A stretch of DNA of 64,000 nucleotides, from assembly GCF_018614205.1 (NCBI RefSeq), contig NZ_JAGGOS010000084.1, forward strand, positions 39,522 through 103,521. Direction: 5' to 3'. The position numbers were made by a program, and so were the translations under genes. Origin of the DNA: Streptomyces sp. ISL-36. GTDB taxonomy: Bacteria; Actinomycetota; Actinomycetes; Streptomycetales; Streptomycetaceae. Positions within the stretch are counted from its first letter, which is position 1, and each line of letters begins with the position of its first letter. Shown here one piece after another: positions 34,251 through 42,696 of the stretch. The notes under the pieces were generated by a model. It ran no database searches. It was not told the DNA's origin and saw nothing but the letters and a program-made list of their open reading frames with translations.

Positions 34251-35957
34251 TCAGAGCTCGTGCTGGTCGAGCATCGTCATCAGCTTCCGCTTGCGCTTCT
34301 GGTCGGCGCGCAGGGTGGCCAGGTATGTGGCGAACTCGTCCTCCGTGCCCAGCGCGCGGTGGCAGGCGCGGGCGCTGAGCAGTAGCTCGGTCATGCGCTC
34401 GTACGTGGCGTCGCCGGTCTGCTTGCGCAGCGGCTCGATCCAGCGCAGGTAGACGGTCAGGGCGTCGGCAGGGCGATGTTCCCGGATCCGGTCGGCCAGC
34501 GCCAGCCACTGCTGCTGGTCGGCGTAGCCCTCGGCAGCGGCCTGCCAGGCGGCATCAAGGTCGCCTTCGTCCATGAGCGCGTCGACCAGCACGGAACCGC
34601 CGTACCAGCGGCCCTTCTTGGGCTGGGCTGCAGCGCGCAGCACCTCCAGCGCGCTCGTGCGCTCGGCGCCGTCCCAGGCGTCGGCCGCGTGGGCCGCTGT
34701 ACGAAGGTTCTGGTACGCGGCGAGCGAGGGGCGGGCCCGGAGCAGGTCGCGGCGGATCGTGACCACGTCCGCCAGGCGACCGGTCCGCGCGTACCGTGCG
34801 CAGACGAAGGCGACCAACTCGCCGTCCGGGCCCCACTCCGCCTCGGTCTCCCGCAGGCCGCGTTCGGCCCACTTCAGGGCGTCCGCCGGGCGGCCCGCCG
34901 CCTGCAGCTCCTTGGCGATCACGAGGTGGGTGTGGCCGTTCGGGGCGAGATCCGCCGCGTGAATTGTGATCACCTCGTCCACGCTGCCGCCGTCCGCCTT
35001 GAGCAGCCGTTCCATCAGGTACTTCTCGGCCCATCCCTTGGGTTCGGCCCTCCAGGCGGCGACCACCAGTTCCCGGGCCCGGGCCAGGCCCGGCTCGCCC
35101 AGCACCTCCTGGTAGTCGAACAGGTCGATGCCGGTGACGTCGTTCGCCTCATCCAGCAGATGGTTCACCAGCCAGTCGGCGGTTTCCACCGGATCGGGCC
35201 GGGAGGCCCGGCAAGCCTCCAGGTGCGCCTCGGCGAGCCCCGTCGCGACCTCCCCGAGCAGGCCGTCCGAGTCGTCGATCTCCCCGTACGTCCGGCCCAG
35301 CGCCGCGAGCGCCTCCCGAGCCACCTCCACAGCGACCGCCGCCCGGCCGCTCGCCGCCAGCGCGCGCAGAGCGGTTACCGCCTCCGCTGCCTGTTGCCCG
35401 TAGGCATGGGCGTCGGCGTACTCGACGTAGCCGTACCGGGCGAACGGGCTCGTGTCGAGCAGGTTCAGGACGCGCTCCCGGACGATGCCGGTGTCCTCCC
35501 CGGCGGTGGCGGCGCGCAGCTCCAGGCGGCGGCGGAGATCGTGGTCCTCCGCGAGCTGTTGCCGTACAAGGGTGAGCAGTTCCTCCCGGCTGCGGGATTC
35601 CAGCCAGGTGTCCAACACCTCGGTACGGCGGCGGGCGGCGGCTCGTTGCCGGGGCAGCGACTCGGCTTGCCCCAGTACAGCCAGGCCGACCGCCACGCAG
35701 TGTTTGCAGAAGTTGCCATCCAGTCCGTAAGGGCAGTTGCACCAGCCGGTGAGGCCTGGCCCGTCCCCAGCCTCGCCGGCGGTCAGCTCGACCTGGTATC
35801 TGTCCGTGCCGTCGACGGTGGCGTTGATGGCCACGTCCCCGATCTCCAGTCGGGACACCGCGTCCAGATAGCCGAGGCCCCGCTCGTAGGAGCGGTCCCC
35901 GGCCCGCTCCCGAAGATCGCCTTTGGTGAATCCCCATCGGTGTGTCACAACGGCCAT
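34251..35957 (-). CDS. SWIM zinc-finger, TPR-like repeat protein
   Basis: A 568-residue protein with an N-terminal SWIM zinc finger CNCPYGLDGNFCKHC (C73, C75, C84, H86), preceded by a conserved GDRSYERGLGYLDAV region. The rest (about 120-560) is all-helical with repeating Ala/Leu/Arg and W-A-E-R-G-L type phrases (DALKWAERGLRETEAEW), consistent with TPR-like repeats. SWIM domains bind DNA or proteins. Such proteins are widespread in Streptomyces, and their function is not known. No operon partner is close: over 500 bases of intergenic DNA lie downstream and a permease lies upstream on the same strand. Confidence 0.82.
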   Translation of the reverse strand: MAVVTHRWGFTKGDLRERAGDRSYERGLGYLDAVSRLEIGDVAINATVDGTDRYQVELTAGEAGDGPGLTGWCNCPYGLDGNFCKHCVAVGLAVLGQAESLPRQRAAARRRTEVLDTWLESRSREELLTLVRQQLAEDHDLRRRLELRAATAGEDTGIVRERVLNLLDTSPFARYGYVEYADAHAYGQQAAEAVTALRALAASGRAAVAVEVAREALAALGRTYGEIDDSDGLLGEVATGLAEAHLEACRASRPDPVETADWLVNHLLDEANDVTGIDLFDYQEVLGEPGLARARELVVAAWRAEPKGWAEKYLMERLLKADGGSVDEVITIHAADLAPNGHTHLVIAKELQAAGRPADALKWAERGLRETEAEWGPDGELVAFVCARYARTGRLADVVTIRRDLLRARPSLAAYQNLRTAAHAADAWDGAERTSALEVLRAAAQPKKGRWYGGSVLVDALMDEGDLDAAWQAAAEGYADQQQWLALADRIREHRPADALTVYLRWIEPLRKQTGDATYERMTELLLSARACHRALGTEDEFATYLATLRADQKRKRKLMTMLDQHEL

Positions 35958-36111
35958 TCAACCGCGTGACGGCCCGCTCGGTGGAGGGCTTGGGGGAGAA
36001 CGCCGTACTTCAACCGGCGACTGTTTCGGACAGAGGGCTCGACAGCCCGACGGTCCTCGGCCCGCCGCCCGGTGTCGACGGCGTTGCCGCGATCGTCACC
36101 CTCACGAACTG

Positions 36112-36133
36112 CTGACCGGCTTCGGCCGGTCAG
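36112..36133 (-). terminator. Terminator hairpin at the end of the permease gene
   Basis: A perfect nine-base stem CTGACCGGC/GCCGGTCAG with a TTCG tetraloop. The permease stop codon is inside the stem, so the hairpin acts on the minus-strand permease/decarboxylase transcript. No U-tract follows, as is usual in Streptomyces. Confidence 0.65.
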
Positions 36134-37572
36134 ACCCGGGACCGGTCCCGGGTGGTGTCAGGGGCCGTCTGCAGTCGGGAGTTCTTGCGGCTGTAGATCA
36201 GGTAGACGGCCAAGGCCAGCATGAGCCAGCCTCCGAACAGGAGGTAGGTGTCGAGGGGAAGTTCGTAGATCAGATAGCCGCAGGCGAGGACGGACAGGAT
36301 CGGGACCACCGGGTAGCCCGGGACACGGAAGCCTCTGTCGAGACCAGGAGCGGTGCGGCGCAGGATGAGCACGCCGACCGATACCACGGTGAAGGCGGCG
36401 AGGGTGCCCATGCTGGTGAGGTCGGCCAGCAGGTCCAGGGGGAAGACCGCCGCGAGGAGGGCGACGAAGCCGCCGGTCAGGAGGGTGGTGAACACCGGTG
36501 TGCCGCTGCGCGGGCTGACGCGGCGGAACGCGGAGGGCAGCATGCCGTCGCGGCCCATGGTGTACAGGATGCGGCTCTGTCCGTAGAGGACGACCAGAGT
36601 GACGCTGACGATGGAGAGCACCGCGCCGGCGGACAGCAGCAGGGCCGGCCATCGGGCCCCGGTGATGTCGCCGAGGATGGCGGAGAGGCCCGCTTCCTGT
36701 CCTTCGAAGGCCGTCCAGGGCTGGGCTCCGACCCCGACCACGGCGACCAGGATGTACAGAGTGGTGACCACGAGCAGGGCGCCGATGATGGCCACGGGCA
36801 GGGTGCGCCCGGGGTTGCGGACCTCCTCGCCGGCGGTGGAGACGGCGTCGAGGCCGATGAAGGCGAAGAAGACCGTGGCCGCGGCGGTGCTGACGCCGGC
36901 GATGCCCAGCGGGGCGAACGGCTGGAGATTGCCGGCGTCGAAGCCGGTCGCGCCGACCACGATGAAAAGCGCCAGGATCCCCAGCTTGACCAGGACCATC
37001 ACAGTGTTGACCAGGGCCGATTCCTTGGCGCCCCGTACCAGCAGCAGGCAGCACAGACCCACCAGGACGACGCCGGGCAGGTTGATGACGCCGCCCGCGC
37101 CCGGGGGCGAGGAGATGGCCTCGGGCATGCGGAAGTCGAAGAGGCGCAGGGTGAGGTCGTTGAGGTACTGCCCCCAACTGACCGCTATCGCGGCGCCGGA
37201 GACCGCGTACTCCAGGAGGAGGCACCAGCCCACCGCCCAGGCGGCGAACTCGCCCAGGGTGGCATACGCGTAGGAGTACGAGGAACCGGACACCGGGACG
37301 GCCGAGGCGAGTTCCGCGTAGCAGAGGGCGGTGAGGGCTGCGGCGGCCGCCGCGACCGCGAACGACACGATCACTGCGGGGCCGGCTTCGGGCACGGCGC
37401 TGCCGAGTGCGAAGAAGATGCCGGTGCCGATGGTGGCGCCGATGCCGATCATCGTGAGCTGGAAGGGGCCGACGGTACGGCGCAGGCCGCCGGCCCGGTC
37501 CGCGTCCGTCGTGAAGGTGTGCAGTGGCTTGCGTCTCAGCATCTGCCGGCGCAGTGTCGGGCGAGAGGGCAT
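36130..37572 (-). CDS. APC-family amino-acid permease
   Basis: A 480-residue integral membrane protein with about 12 hydrophobic segments. The first (PFQLTMIGIGATIGTGIFFA) carries the GxG motif of APC transporters for substrate binding, and VFFAFIGLDAVSTAGEEVRN is the conserved central region with the E-E-x-x-N-P consensus. The short C-terminal tail is charged. It should import an amino acid or related amine by proton symport. It lies 68 bases after the LysA-like gene on the same strand with GCAGGAG before the ATG, so the two are probably co-transcribed under the divergent PucR-type regulator. Substrate unknown; lysine or diaminopimelate-related amino acids are a guess. Confidence 0.9.
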   Translation of the reverse strand: MPSRPTLRRQMLRRKPLHTFTTDADRAGGLRRTVGPFQLTMIGIGATIGTGIFFALGSAVPEAGPAVIVSFAVAAAAAALTALCYAELASAVPVSGSSYSYAYATLGEFAAWAVGWCLLLEYAVSGAAIAVSWGQYLNDLTLRLFDFRMPEAISSPPGAGGVINLPGVVLVGLCCLLLVRGAKESALVNTVMVLVKLGILALFIVVGATGFDAGNLQPFAPLGIAGVSTAAATVFFAFIGLDAVSTAGEEVRNPGRTLPVAIIGALLVVTTLYILVAVVGVGAQPWTAFEGQEAGLSAILGDITGARWPALLLSAGAVLSIVSVTLVVLYGQSRILYTMGRDGMLPSAFRRVSPRSGTPVFTTLLTGGFVALLAAVFPLDLLADLTSMGTLAAFTVVSVGVLILRRTAPGLDRGFRVPGYPVVPILSVLACGYLIYELPLDTYLLFGGWLMLALAVYLIYSRKNSRLQTAPDTTRDRSRV

Positions 37573-37640
37573 CAGGGACTCCTGCGGGGGAGGGGGAGGG
37601 GGAGGGGCGGGCTGCCAGGCCGGACGGGCGGAGGCGAGGT

Positions 37641-38924
37641 TCAGGGGAGGTCGCGGCGCAGCAGGTCGCCGTACGTTTCGCGGCGCACAACGGCGCGTGC
37701 ATCGCCGCCCTGGCAGAAGACGACGGGCGGCCGGAGCGCGCCGTTGTAGTTGTTGCTGAGGGAGTAGGTGTAAGCGCCGGTGACGGGCACCGCGATGAGG
37801 TCACCGGGGCGGGGGTCGCGCAGTGGTGCTTCCGCGCTCAGGGTGTCGCCGGACTCGCAGTGTCTGCCGACCAGGTGGCAGGGGTCGCCGCCGCCGACGC
37901 GGGTGGCGACGGTGGCTTCGAAGCGCTGCCCGTACAGGGCGACTTCGAGGTTGTCGGCCATGCCGCCGTCGACGGCGACGAAGGTGGGCTCGCCGCGCTT
38001 GACGCTGGCCACCCGGTAGAGCGTCACGCCGGACTCGGCCACCATGGACCGGCCCGGCTCGATGATGACGTGGGCTTCCTCGGGCAGTACCCGGCGGGCC
38101 GCGTCGACCAGCGTGTCCAGGTACTCCTCCACGCTGGGCGGGCGGTCGTCGTACGTGTAGCGGGCGCCCAGGCCGCCCCCGAGGTCGTAGACGGCGAACG
38201 CGCCGAGGGCCGCAACCGCCTCGACGGCTCGGGCGAACGGCTCCGTGTCGAGGATCTGGGATCCGATGTGGACGTGCACTCCGTCCAGCCTCAGCCGGCT
38301 GCTGCCGCGCAGCCGGGCGATGGCCTCGCGCGCCTGGGACAGCGTCAGCCCGAACTTCGAGCCCTCCTGGCCGGTGGAGACCGCCGCGTGTGTGTCAGGC
38401 CGGATGCCGGGTGTGACGCGCACCAGGACGGGCTGCTCGTCGGCGACGATCCGCTCCAGCCGGTCGATGTCGTCGAAGTTGTCGATGACGATCAGCCCGG
38501 CTCCGGCGTCCACGGCCATCCGCAGTTCGGCGTCCGTCTTGGCGTTGCCGTGCACCACGATCCGGGCGGGGGCGACGCCGCCGGCCAGGGCGAGGGCAAG
38601 CTCGCCGCCCCCCGCGACGTCGATGCTCAGCCCCTCCTCGGCCAGCAACCGGTAGACGGCCGTGCAGGGAAACGCCTTGGACGCGAACGCCACCCGCGAG
38701 TTCGCCCACCGGGCGGCGAGCCCGTCCGCGTACCGGCGGGCCTGGGACCGCAGTGCCGCCTCGTCGACGATCAGTGCCGGGGTGCCGAAGCGCTCGGCGA
38801 GGTCGGTCACCCGACAGCCGCCGATCACCAGGGCGCCGTCATCGGCGAGTGCCGTGCCCGGCGGGAAGAGTTCGAGCAGCGACTCCTGCGAGGGTGAGGC
38901 GGTCGGCGGGGCCTGGACGGGCAT
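37641..38924 (-). CDS. lysA: PLP-dependent decarboxylase, diaminopimelate decarboxylase-like
   Basis: A 427-residue fold-type III enzyme. K83 in VAFASKAFPC should bind PLP; HIGSQI, the glycine loop YDLGGGLGARY, IEPGRSM, the catalytic CESGD and the C-terminal GAYTYSLSNNYNG are all in place. Diaminopimelate decarboxylase turns meso-DAP into lysine; the motifs fit, but Streptomyces carry additional LysA paralogues and the pairing with a permease suggests a catabolic or secondary role. The ATG has GGAGGAAAA upstream. The gene is divergent from a PucR regulator 108 bases away. Gene symbol refers to the family, not to proof of the biosynthetic enzyme. Confidence 0.83.
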   Translation of the reverse strand: MPVQAPPTASPSQESLLELFPPGTALADDGALVIGGCRVTDLAERFGTPALIVDEAALRSQARRYADGLAARWANSRVAFASKAFPCTAVYRLLAEEGLSIDVAGGGELALALAGGVAPARIVVHGNAKTDAELRMAVDAGAGLIVIDNFDDIDRLERIVADEQPVLVRVTPGIRPDTHAAVSTGQEGSKFGLTLSQAREAIARLRGSSRLRLDGVHVHIGSQILDTEPFARAVEAVAALGAFAVYDLGGGLGARYTYDDRPPSVEEYLDTLVDAARRVLPEEAHVIIEPGRSMVAESGVTLYRVASVKRGEPTFVAVDGGMADNLEVALYGQRFEATVATRVGGGDPCHLVGRHCESGDTLSAEAPLRDPRPGDLIAVPVTGAYTYSLSNNYNGALRPPVVFCQGGDARAVVRRETYGDLLRRDLP

Positions 38925-38999
38925 GGTTTTCCTCCGGGGTGGGTGCAGCCGGCTCGTTCCGGGGGGCCGGTCGCACCATGGTCGAGCCGCTTCACCTGC

Positions 39000-39032
39000 T
39001 CTCGCTTTGTCGAGATCACCTAGAATCCAGAC
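39000..39032 (+). promoter_or_regulatory. Leaderless promoter and candidate operator of the PucR-type gene
   Basis: TAGAAT at 39021-39026 lies seven bases before the ATG at 39033, the spacing expected for leaderless actinomycete transcripts, and there is no ribosome site. Just upstream, TCTCG (39000-39004) and CGAGA (39011-39015) form an inverted repeat with a six-base spacer that could be an autoregulatory operator controlling both divergent genes. No convincing -35 box is visible. Confidence 0.45.
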
Positions 39033-40283
39033 ATGCCTTTGCCGAATACGCCAATCCGTGAAGGTGCGGGGGACGGCTCCGGCGAGGAGCTCTTCGCTCT
39101 CGCCGACGCCATCGCCGCGGTCATCGGCGGCTCCGTGGCCATCGAGGATCTGGACGCACGGGTGCTCGCCTACTCCACGCGGCCCGGCCAGCGGATCGAC
39201 GAGCTGCGCCGCCAGGGCATCCTGGGCCGGCGCGTACCCGATCAGTCAGGTCCGCAGGCGGAGCGGCAGCAGCGCCAGTACCGGCAGGTGCTGGCCGCGA
39301 CCGGCGTCGTACGGCTGCCCGGCCTGGCCGAGGACGAGCTGCCCCGTGCCGCCGTCGCCATCCGCGCCGGGGACCTTCCGCTCGGCACGATCTGGGCGAT
39401 CGTGGACGGCGGCAGACTCGACGCGGCCGGCGAGCAGGCGCTGCTGGAGGGCGCCCTGACGGCCGCCCTGCACATGCTGCGGCGTCGCGGCGCCGTCGCT
39501 CTGGAGCTCCATGCCCGCGAGGAGGCACTGCGCGCCGGCCTGGACGGCACGGCCCCCGCGCCGGAGATCGCGTACCGGCTCGGCCTGCCCGCGCGCTCGC
39601 CCCTGACCCTCCTCGGCTTCGCCCCCGCCGGCACCTCCCCGCCGGCGGCGGCTCTGCTGGCCCGGACGGGCTCCGATCTCGGCAGGCACTGGGCCGCCGT
39701 ACGCCCTTCGGCGTCCGTCGCGACCGGGCCGCGCGCCGTGTACGCCCTGCTGCCCGGCGAGGATCCGGCGTCGGCGCGACGACTGGCCGAGCAGGCCCTC
39801 GCAGCGGTCGCGCGTCCTCGCGCGGAACCGCTACGTGCCGCCGTCAGCCGGACCGGCGCAGGCCTTGCCGATCTAGCGGCGCTGCGCGCGGAGGTCGACG
39901 ACGTGCTCCAGGTGATTACCGCGGACGAGACGGCGCGCCCTGTTGCCATGCTGACCGACGTGCACGCCCACGTGCTCCTGGCTCACCTGGCGGACGAGCT
40001 CGAACGCCGGCCGAGGCTGCGCCACCCGGGCGTCGAGGCGATGCTCGAACACGACCGCGTCCAGCACACCCACTACGCCGCCTCGGTGACCGCCTGGCTC
40101 GACGCGGTCGGCAATGTCGGTGAGGCGGCCCGGCGCCTGACCATCCACCAGAACACCCTCAAGTACCGTCTGCGCCGCGCGCGTGAGCTGTTCGGCCTTG
40201 ACCTGGACGACCCGGACGACCGACTCTCGTGCTGGCTGCAGCTCCGAATCGGTGTCGGGCGCGGCTCCGCTGCCCCGTGCTGA
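39033..40283 (+). CDS. PucR-family transcriptional regulator
   Basis: A 416-residue regulator. Residues 20-150 are a GAF-like sensor half (ALADAIAAVIGGSVAIEDLD), the middle is a GGDEF-like/CdaR region, and the C-terminal 60 residues hold the PucR helix-turn-helix: NVGEAARRLTIHQNTLKYRL, then RRARELFGLDLDDP. PucR/CdaR proteins usually activate nitrogen or amino-acid catabolism genes. It is divergent from the LysA-like decarboxylase and permease, so these are the likely targets. The ATG sits seven bases after a TAGAAT box, which suggests leaderless translation. Confidence 0.88.
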   Translation: MPLPNTPIREGAGDGSGEELFALADAIAAVIGGSVAIEDLDARVLAYSTRPGQRIDELRRQGILGRRVPDQSGPQAERQQRQYRQVLAATGVVRLPGLAEDELPRAAVAIRAGDLPLGTIWAIVDGGRLDAAGEQALLEGALTAALHMLRRRGAVALELHAREEALRAGLDGTAPAPEIAYRLGLPARSPLTLLGFAPAGTSPPAAALLARTGSDLGRHWAAVRPSASVATGPRAVYALLPGEDPASARRLAEQALAAVARPRAEPLRAAVSRTGAGLADLAALRAEVDDVLQVITADETARPVAMLTDVHAHVLLAHLADELERRPRLRHPGVEAMLEHDRVQHTHYAASVTAWLDAVGNVGEAARRLTIHQNTLKYRLRRARELFGLDLDDPDDRLSCWLQLRIGVGRGSAAPC

Positions 40284-40576
40284 TCGGCTTCTTCCACTCG
40301 CAGAGCCAAGGCGGATACCCGGCACCCGGCCAAGTGCCCTGAGCAGACGGCGCGGTGAACTGAGGGGCCCTGCGTCCGGTGTGGCCGGCAGCCCGGTGAA
40401 GCCGGATTCGACCAGCACGCCGAGGGCGCAAGGAGCGGCGGCCCTCGTCCTGGCCATTCCCTTCGACACGACCGGCGTGACCGGGGAGCAGGGACGCCTC
40501 GTGCGGGCACGCCTCGTCGGGGCGGATGCGGGCGCCTCCTGACGGCGCCGCCTGTCGAGTGCCGGGTGCGCGCGGG

Positions 40577-41899
40577 TCAGAGCCGACCGTGCGCCTGCTG
40601 GGTGCGGCGGGTGAGGGAGTCGGTGATGAGGGCGGCCACCAGCACCGCGGCCACGATCACGTACTGCACCTCGCTCTGAACGTTCAGCAGCACCATGCCC
40701 GACGCGATCGACTGGATGAACAGGACTCCCAGCACGGCGGACCAGGCCCTGCCTCGTCCGCCGAAGAGGCTGGTCCCGCCGATGACGGCCGCGGCGATCG
40801 TACTGATCACCAGGGGCCCCGATCCGGTCAACTGACCCACCGAGGTGATCTGCGAGGCCAGGAACACGCCGCCTACCGCAGCCATTGTCCCGGACATGGT
40901 GAAGACCGAAACGCGCATCAGCGTGACGTTGATCCCGGCGCGGCGGGCCGCCTCGGTGTTGCCTCCCAGTGCGTAGATCTTGCGGCCGTACGGCGTGCGG
41001 CGCAGGAGGTAGTCCAGGCCGACGACGACGGCCAGGAAGACCAGGAGGGCGAGCGGCAGCCCTCGGAACCGGTTGAGGACATACGCGGCGCCGAATCCGA
41101 TGGCGGCGATCACCGCTGTACGGACCGCGATCTCGACCGGTGACCGCGAGCGGCTGCCTGCCGCCCGCAGTCGGCGGCCGTGTTGGAGGGAGACGAGCAG
41201 GAACAGGGCGGCTCCGAGTGCCGCCAGGGCGTATGCGGCGGCTTCGTTCTGGAAGTAGTGGTTGGTCAGGTCCGCGATCAGTCCGTCGGACGGGAGGCTG
41301 ATGGTGCCTCGAGCGCCGAGGAGGGCGAAGGTGAGGCTGCTCCAGCCCAGCAGGCCGGCCAGGGTGACAGCGAAAGAGGGCACCCCGAACACGGCGACGA
41401 CGAAGCCCTGGAGGGCGCCCATCGCCGCGCCGCACAGCACCGCGAGGACGGCAGCCGCCCACTCAGGCACCCCGTGGTACACGCTGAGAACCGCGAACAC
41501 CGCCGCGGACAAGCCGCTGACCGCTCCCACCGACACATCGATCTCGCCCAGAAGCAGCACGAACACGACGCCGAGCGCGATCATGCCGATCCCGGCGATG
41601 TCCACGCTGAGATTGGTCAGGTTGCGAGGGCTGAGAAAGGCGTCGTCGAGGCTCTGGAAGATGATCCATACGAGCAGCAGCGCGAGAGCCGCCGCTCCGG
41701 GACCCAGCTCACCCCGGTGGATGTGATGGCGCACCGGTCTGATGGCCTGGTTCACCGCCGCCTTCCCACGGCTCACCGCCGCGCTCATGGCCGCCCTCGT
41801 CCGGTGGGTCTCCTGTGTGGGGCCTCGGCCTCCGTCCGGTCCGGCCGTCGAGCGGCGGGGGCCGGAAGTGGCCGTCGTGGACCGTCCGGAACTGCTCAC
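40577..41899 (-). CDS. Sugar-type ABC transporter permease (XylH/RbsC-like)
   Basis: A 440-residue membrane protein with an N-terminal cytoplasmic extension (about 60 residues) and about ten hydrophobic segments. LLLGEIDVSVGAVSGLSAAV and GGNTEAARRAGINV with VIGGTSLFGGRGRAWSAVLG are the hallmark sequences of ribose/xylose-type (BPD_transp_2) permeases. The GTG start overlaps the ATPase stop as GTGA. It pairs with the ATP-binding and lipoprotein genes upstream to import a monosaccharide or related compound, specificity unknown. Confidence 0.9.
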   Translation of the reverse strand: MSSSGRSTTATSGPRRSTAGPDGGRGPTQETHRTRAAMSAAVSRGKAAVNQAIRPVRHHIHRGELGPGAAALALLLVWIIFQSLDDAFLSPRNLTNLSVDIAGIGMIALGVVFVLLLGEIDVSVGAVSGLSAAVFAVLSVYHGVPEWAAAVLAVLCGAAMGALQGFVVAVFGVPSFAVTLAGLLGWSSLTFALLGARGTISLPSDGLIADLTNHYFQNEAAAYALAALGAALFLLVSLQHGRRLRAAGSRSRSPVEIAVRTAVIAAIGFGAAYVLNRFRGLPLALLVFLAVVVGLDYLLRRTPYGRKIYALGGNTEAARRAGINVTLMRVSVFTMSGTMAAVGGVFLASQITSVGQLTGSGPLVISTIAAAVIGGTSLFGGRGRAWSAVLGVLFIQSIASGMVLLNVQSEVQYVIVAAVLVAALITDSLTRRTQQAHGRL

Positions 41900-42696
41900 G
41901 CCAGGCCCTCCTCCACATCGTCCACGCCGCGTTGTGTGACGGCGTTGTCCGTCGCGCCTGTCATGGAAGCGATGATCTGCTCCTCGGATGTGTCGTGCAC
42001 GGAGAAGAATCCGTTGTTCCGGCCGTGCCTCAGGACCGCGACCTGGTCCGCGACGGCTTTGACGTCGCCCAGGTTGCGGCTGATCAGAAGCAGGGCGAGA
42101 CCTTGTTCGCGCAGCTCCTCCACCATGTCCAGGAACCGGTGGGACTGGGCGACCCCCAGTGCGGCGGTGGGTTCGTCGAGCATCAGCAGTACGGGGTCAC
42201 TCAGCAGCGCGCGGGCGACCGCGACCATCTGGCGCTGGCTTCCGGACAGGGAGGCGACCGGAGCCCGCAGGTCCGGGAGGTCGATGGACAGCCGTTGCAG
42301 CAGGGCGCGGGTTCGGCGGCCCATCTCGACCTCGTCCACGGCGAAGACCGTGCCGAGTTCCCGGCCGAGGAAGATGTTCCCCACCACGTCGAGGTTTCCG
42401 CACAGCCCGAGGTCCTGGTAGACCGCTGCGATGCCCAGGCGGCGCGAGTCGTGGGGACGGGCGATCCGTGCGGCGTGGCCCTGCCATCTGACCGTGCCCG
42501 AGTCGGCCGGTTCCACCCCGGCGATCACTTTCACCAGGGCGGACTTGCCGGCGCCGCTCTCACCGACCAGCGCGACGACCTCGCCGGAGCGGATCTCCAG
42601 AGACACGTCGGTCAGTGCGTGCACCGCACCGAATCGCTTGGAGACCCCGCTCAACTCCAGCACCGGCGCGTCGGAGACCCTTTCCATGGTGCTCAC
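41896..42696 (-). CDS. ABC transporter ATP-binding protein, single domain
   Basis: A 266-residue ATPase with Walker A GESGAGKS (45-52), signature LSGSQ (150-154) and Walker B LLMLDEP (170-176), then the H-loop region LLLISRNLGDV. It belongs to the sugar (XylG/RbsA/MglA) group, where a single polypeptide of about 500 residues normally carries two ATPase halves; this one has only the first half-length, as in some actinobacterial systems. A H-loop histidine is not obvious (ISRN instead of ISH), which is worth noting. The GTG start overlaps the lipoprotein stop. Confidence 0.88.
   Translation of the reverse strand: MSTMERVSDAPVLELSGVSKRFGAVHALTDVSLEIRSGEVVALVGESGAGKSALVKVIAGVEPADSGTVRWQGHAARIARPHDSRRLGIAAVYQDLGLCGNLDVVGNIFLGRELGTVFAVDEVEMGRRTRALLQRLSIDLPDLRAPVASLSGSQRQMVAVARALLSDPVLLMLDEPTAALGVAQSHRFLDMVEELREQGLALLLISRNLGDVKAVADQVAVLRHGRNNGFFSVHDTSEEQIIASMTGATDNAVTQRGVDDVEEGLA

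Noticed and set aside
33889..34452. Plus-strand 187-codon frame
   Set aside because: No ribosome site, unusual composition, and it overlaps the end of the SWIM gene.
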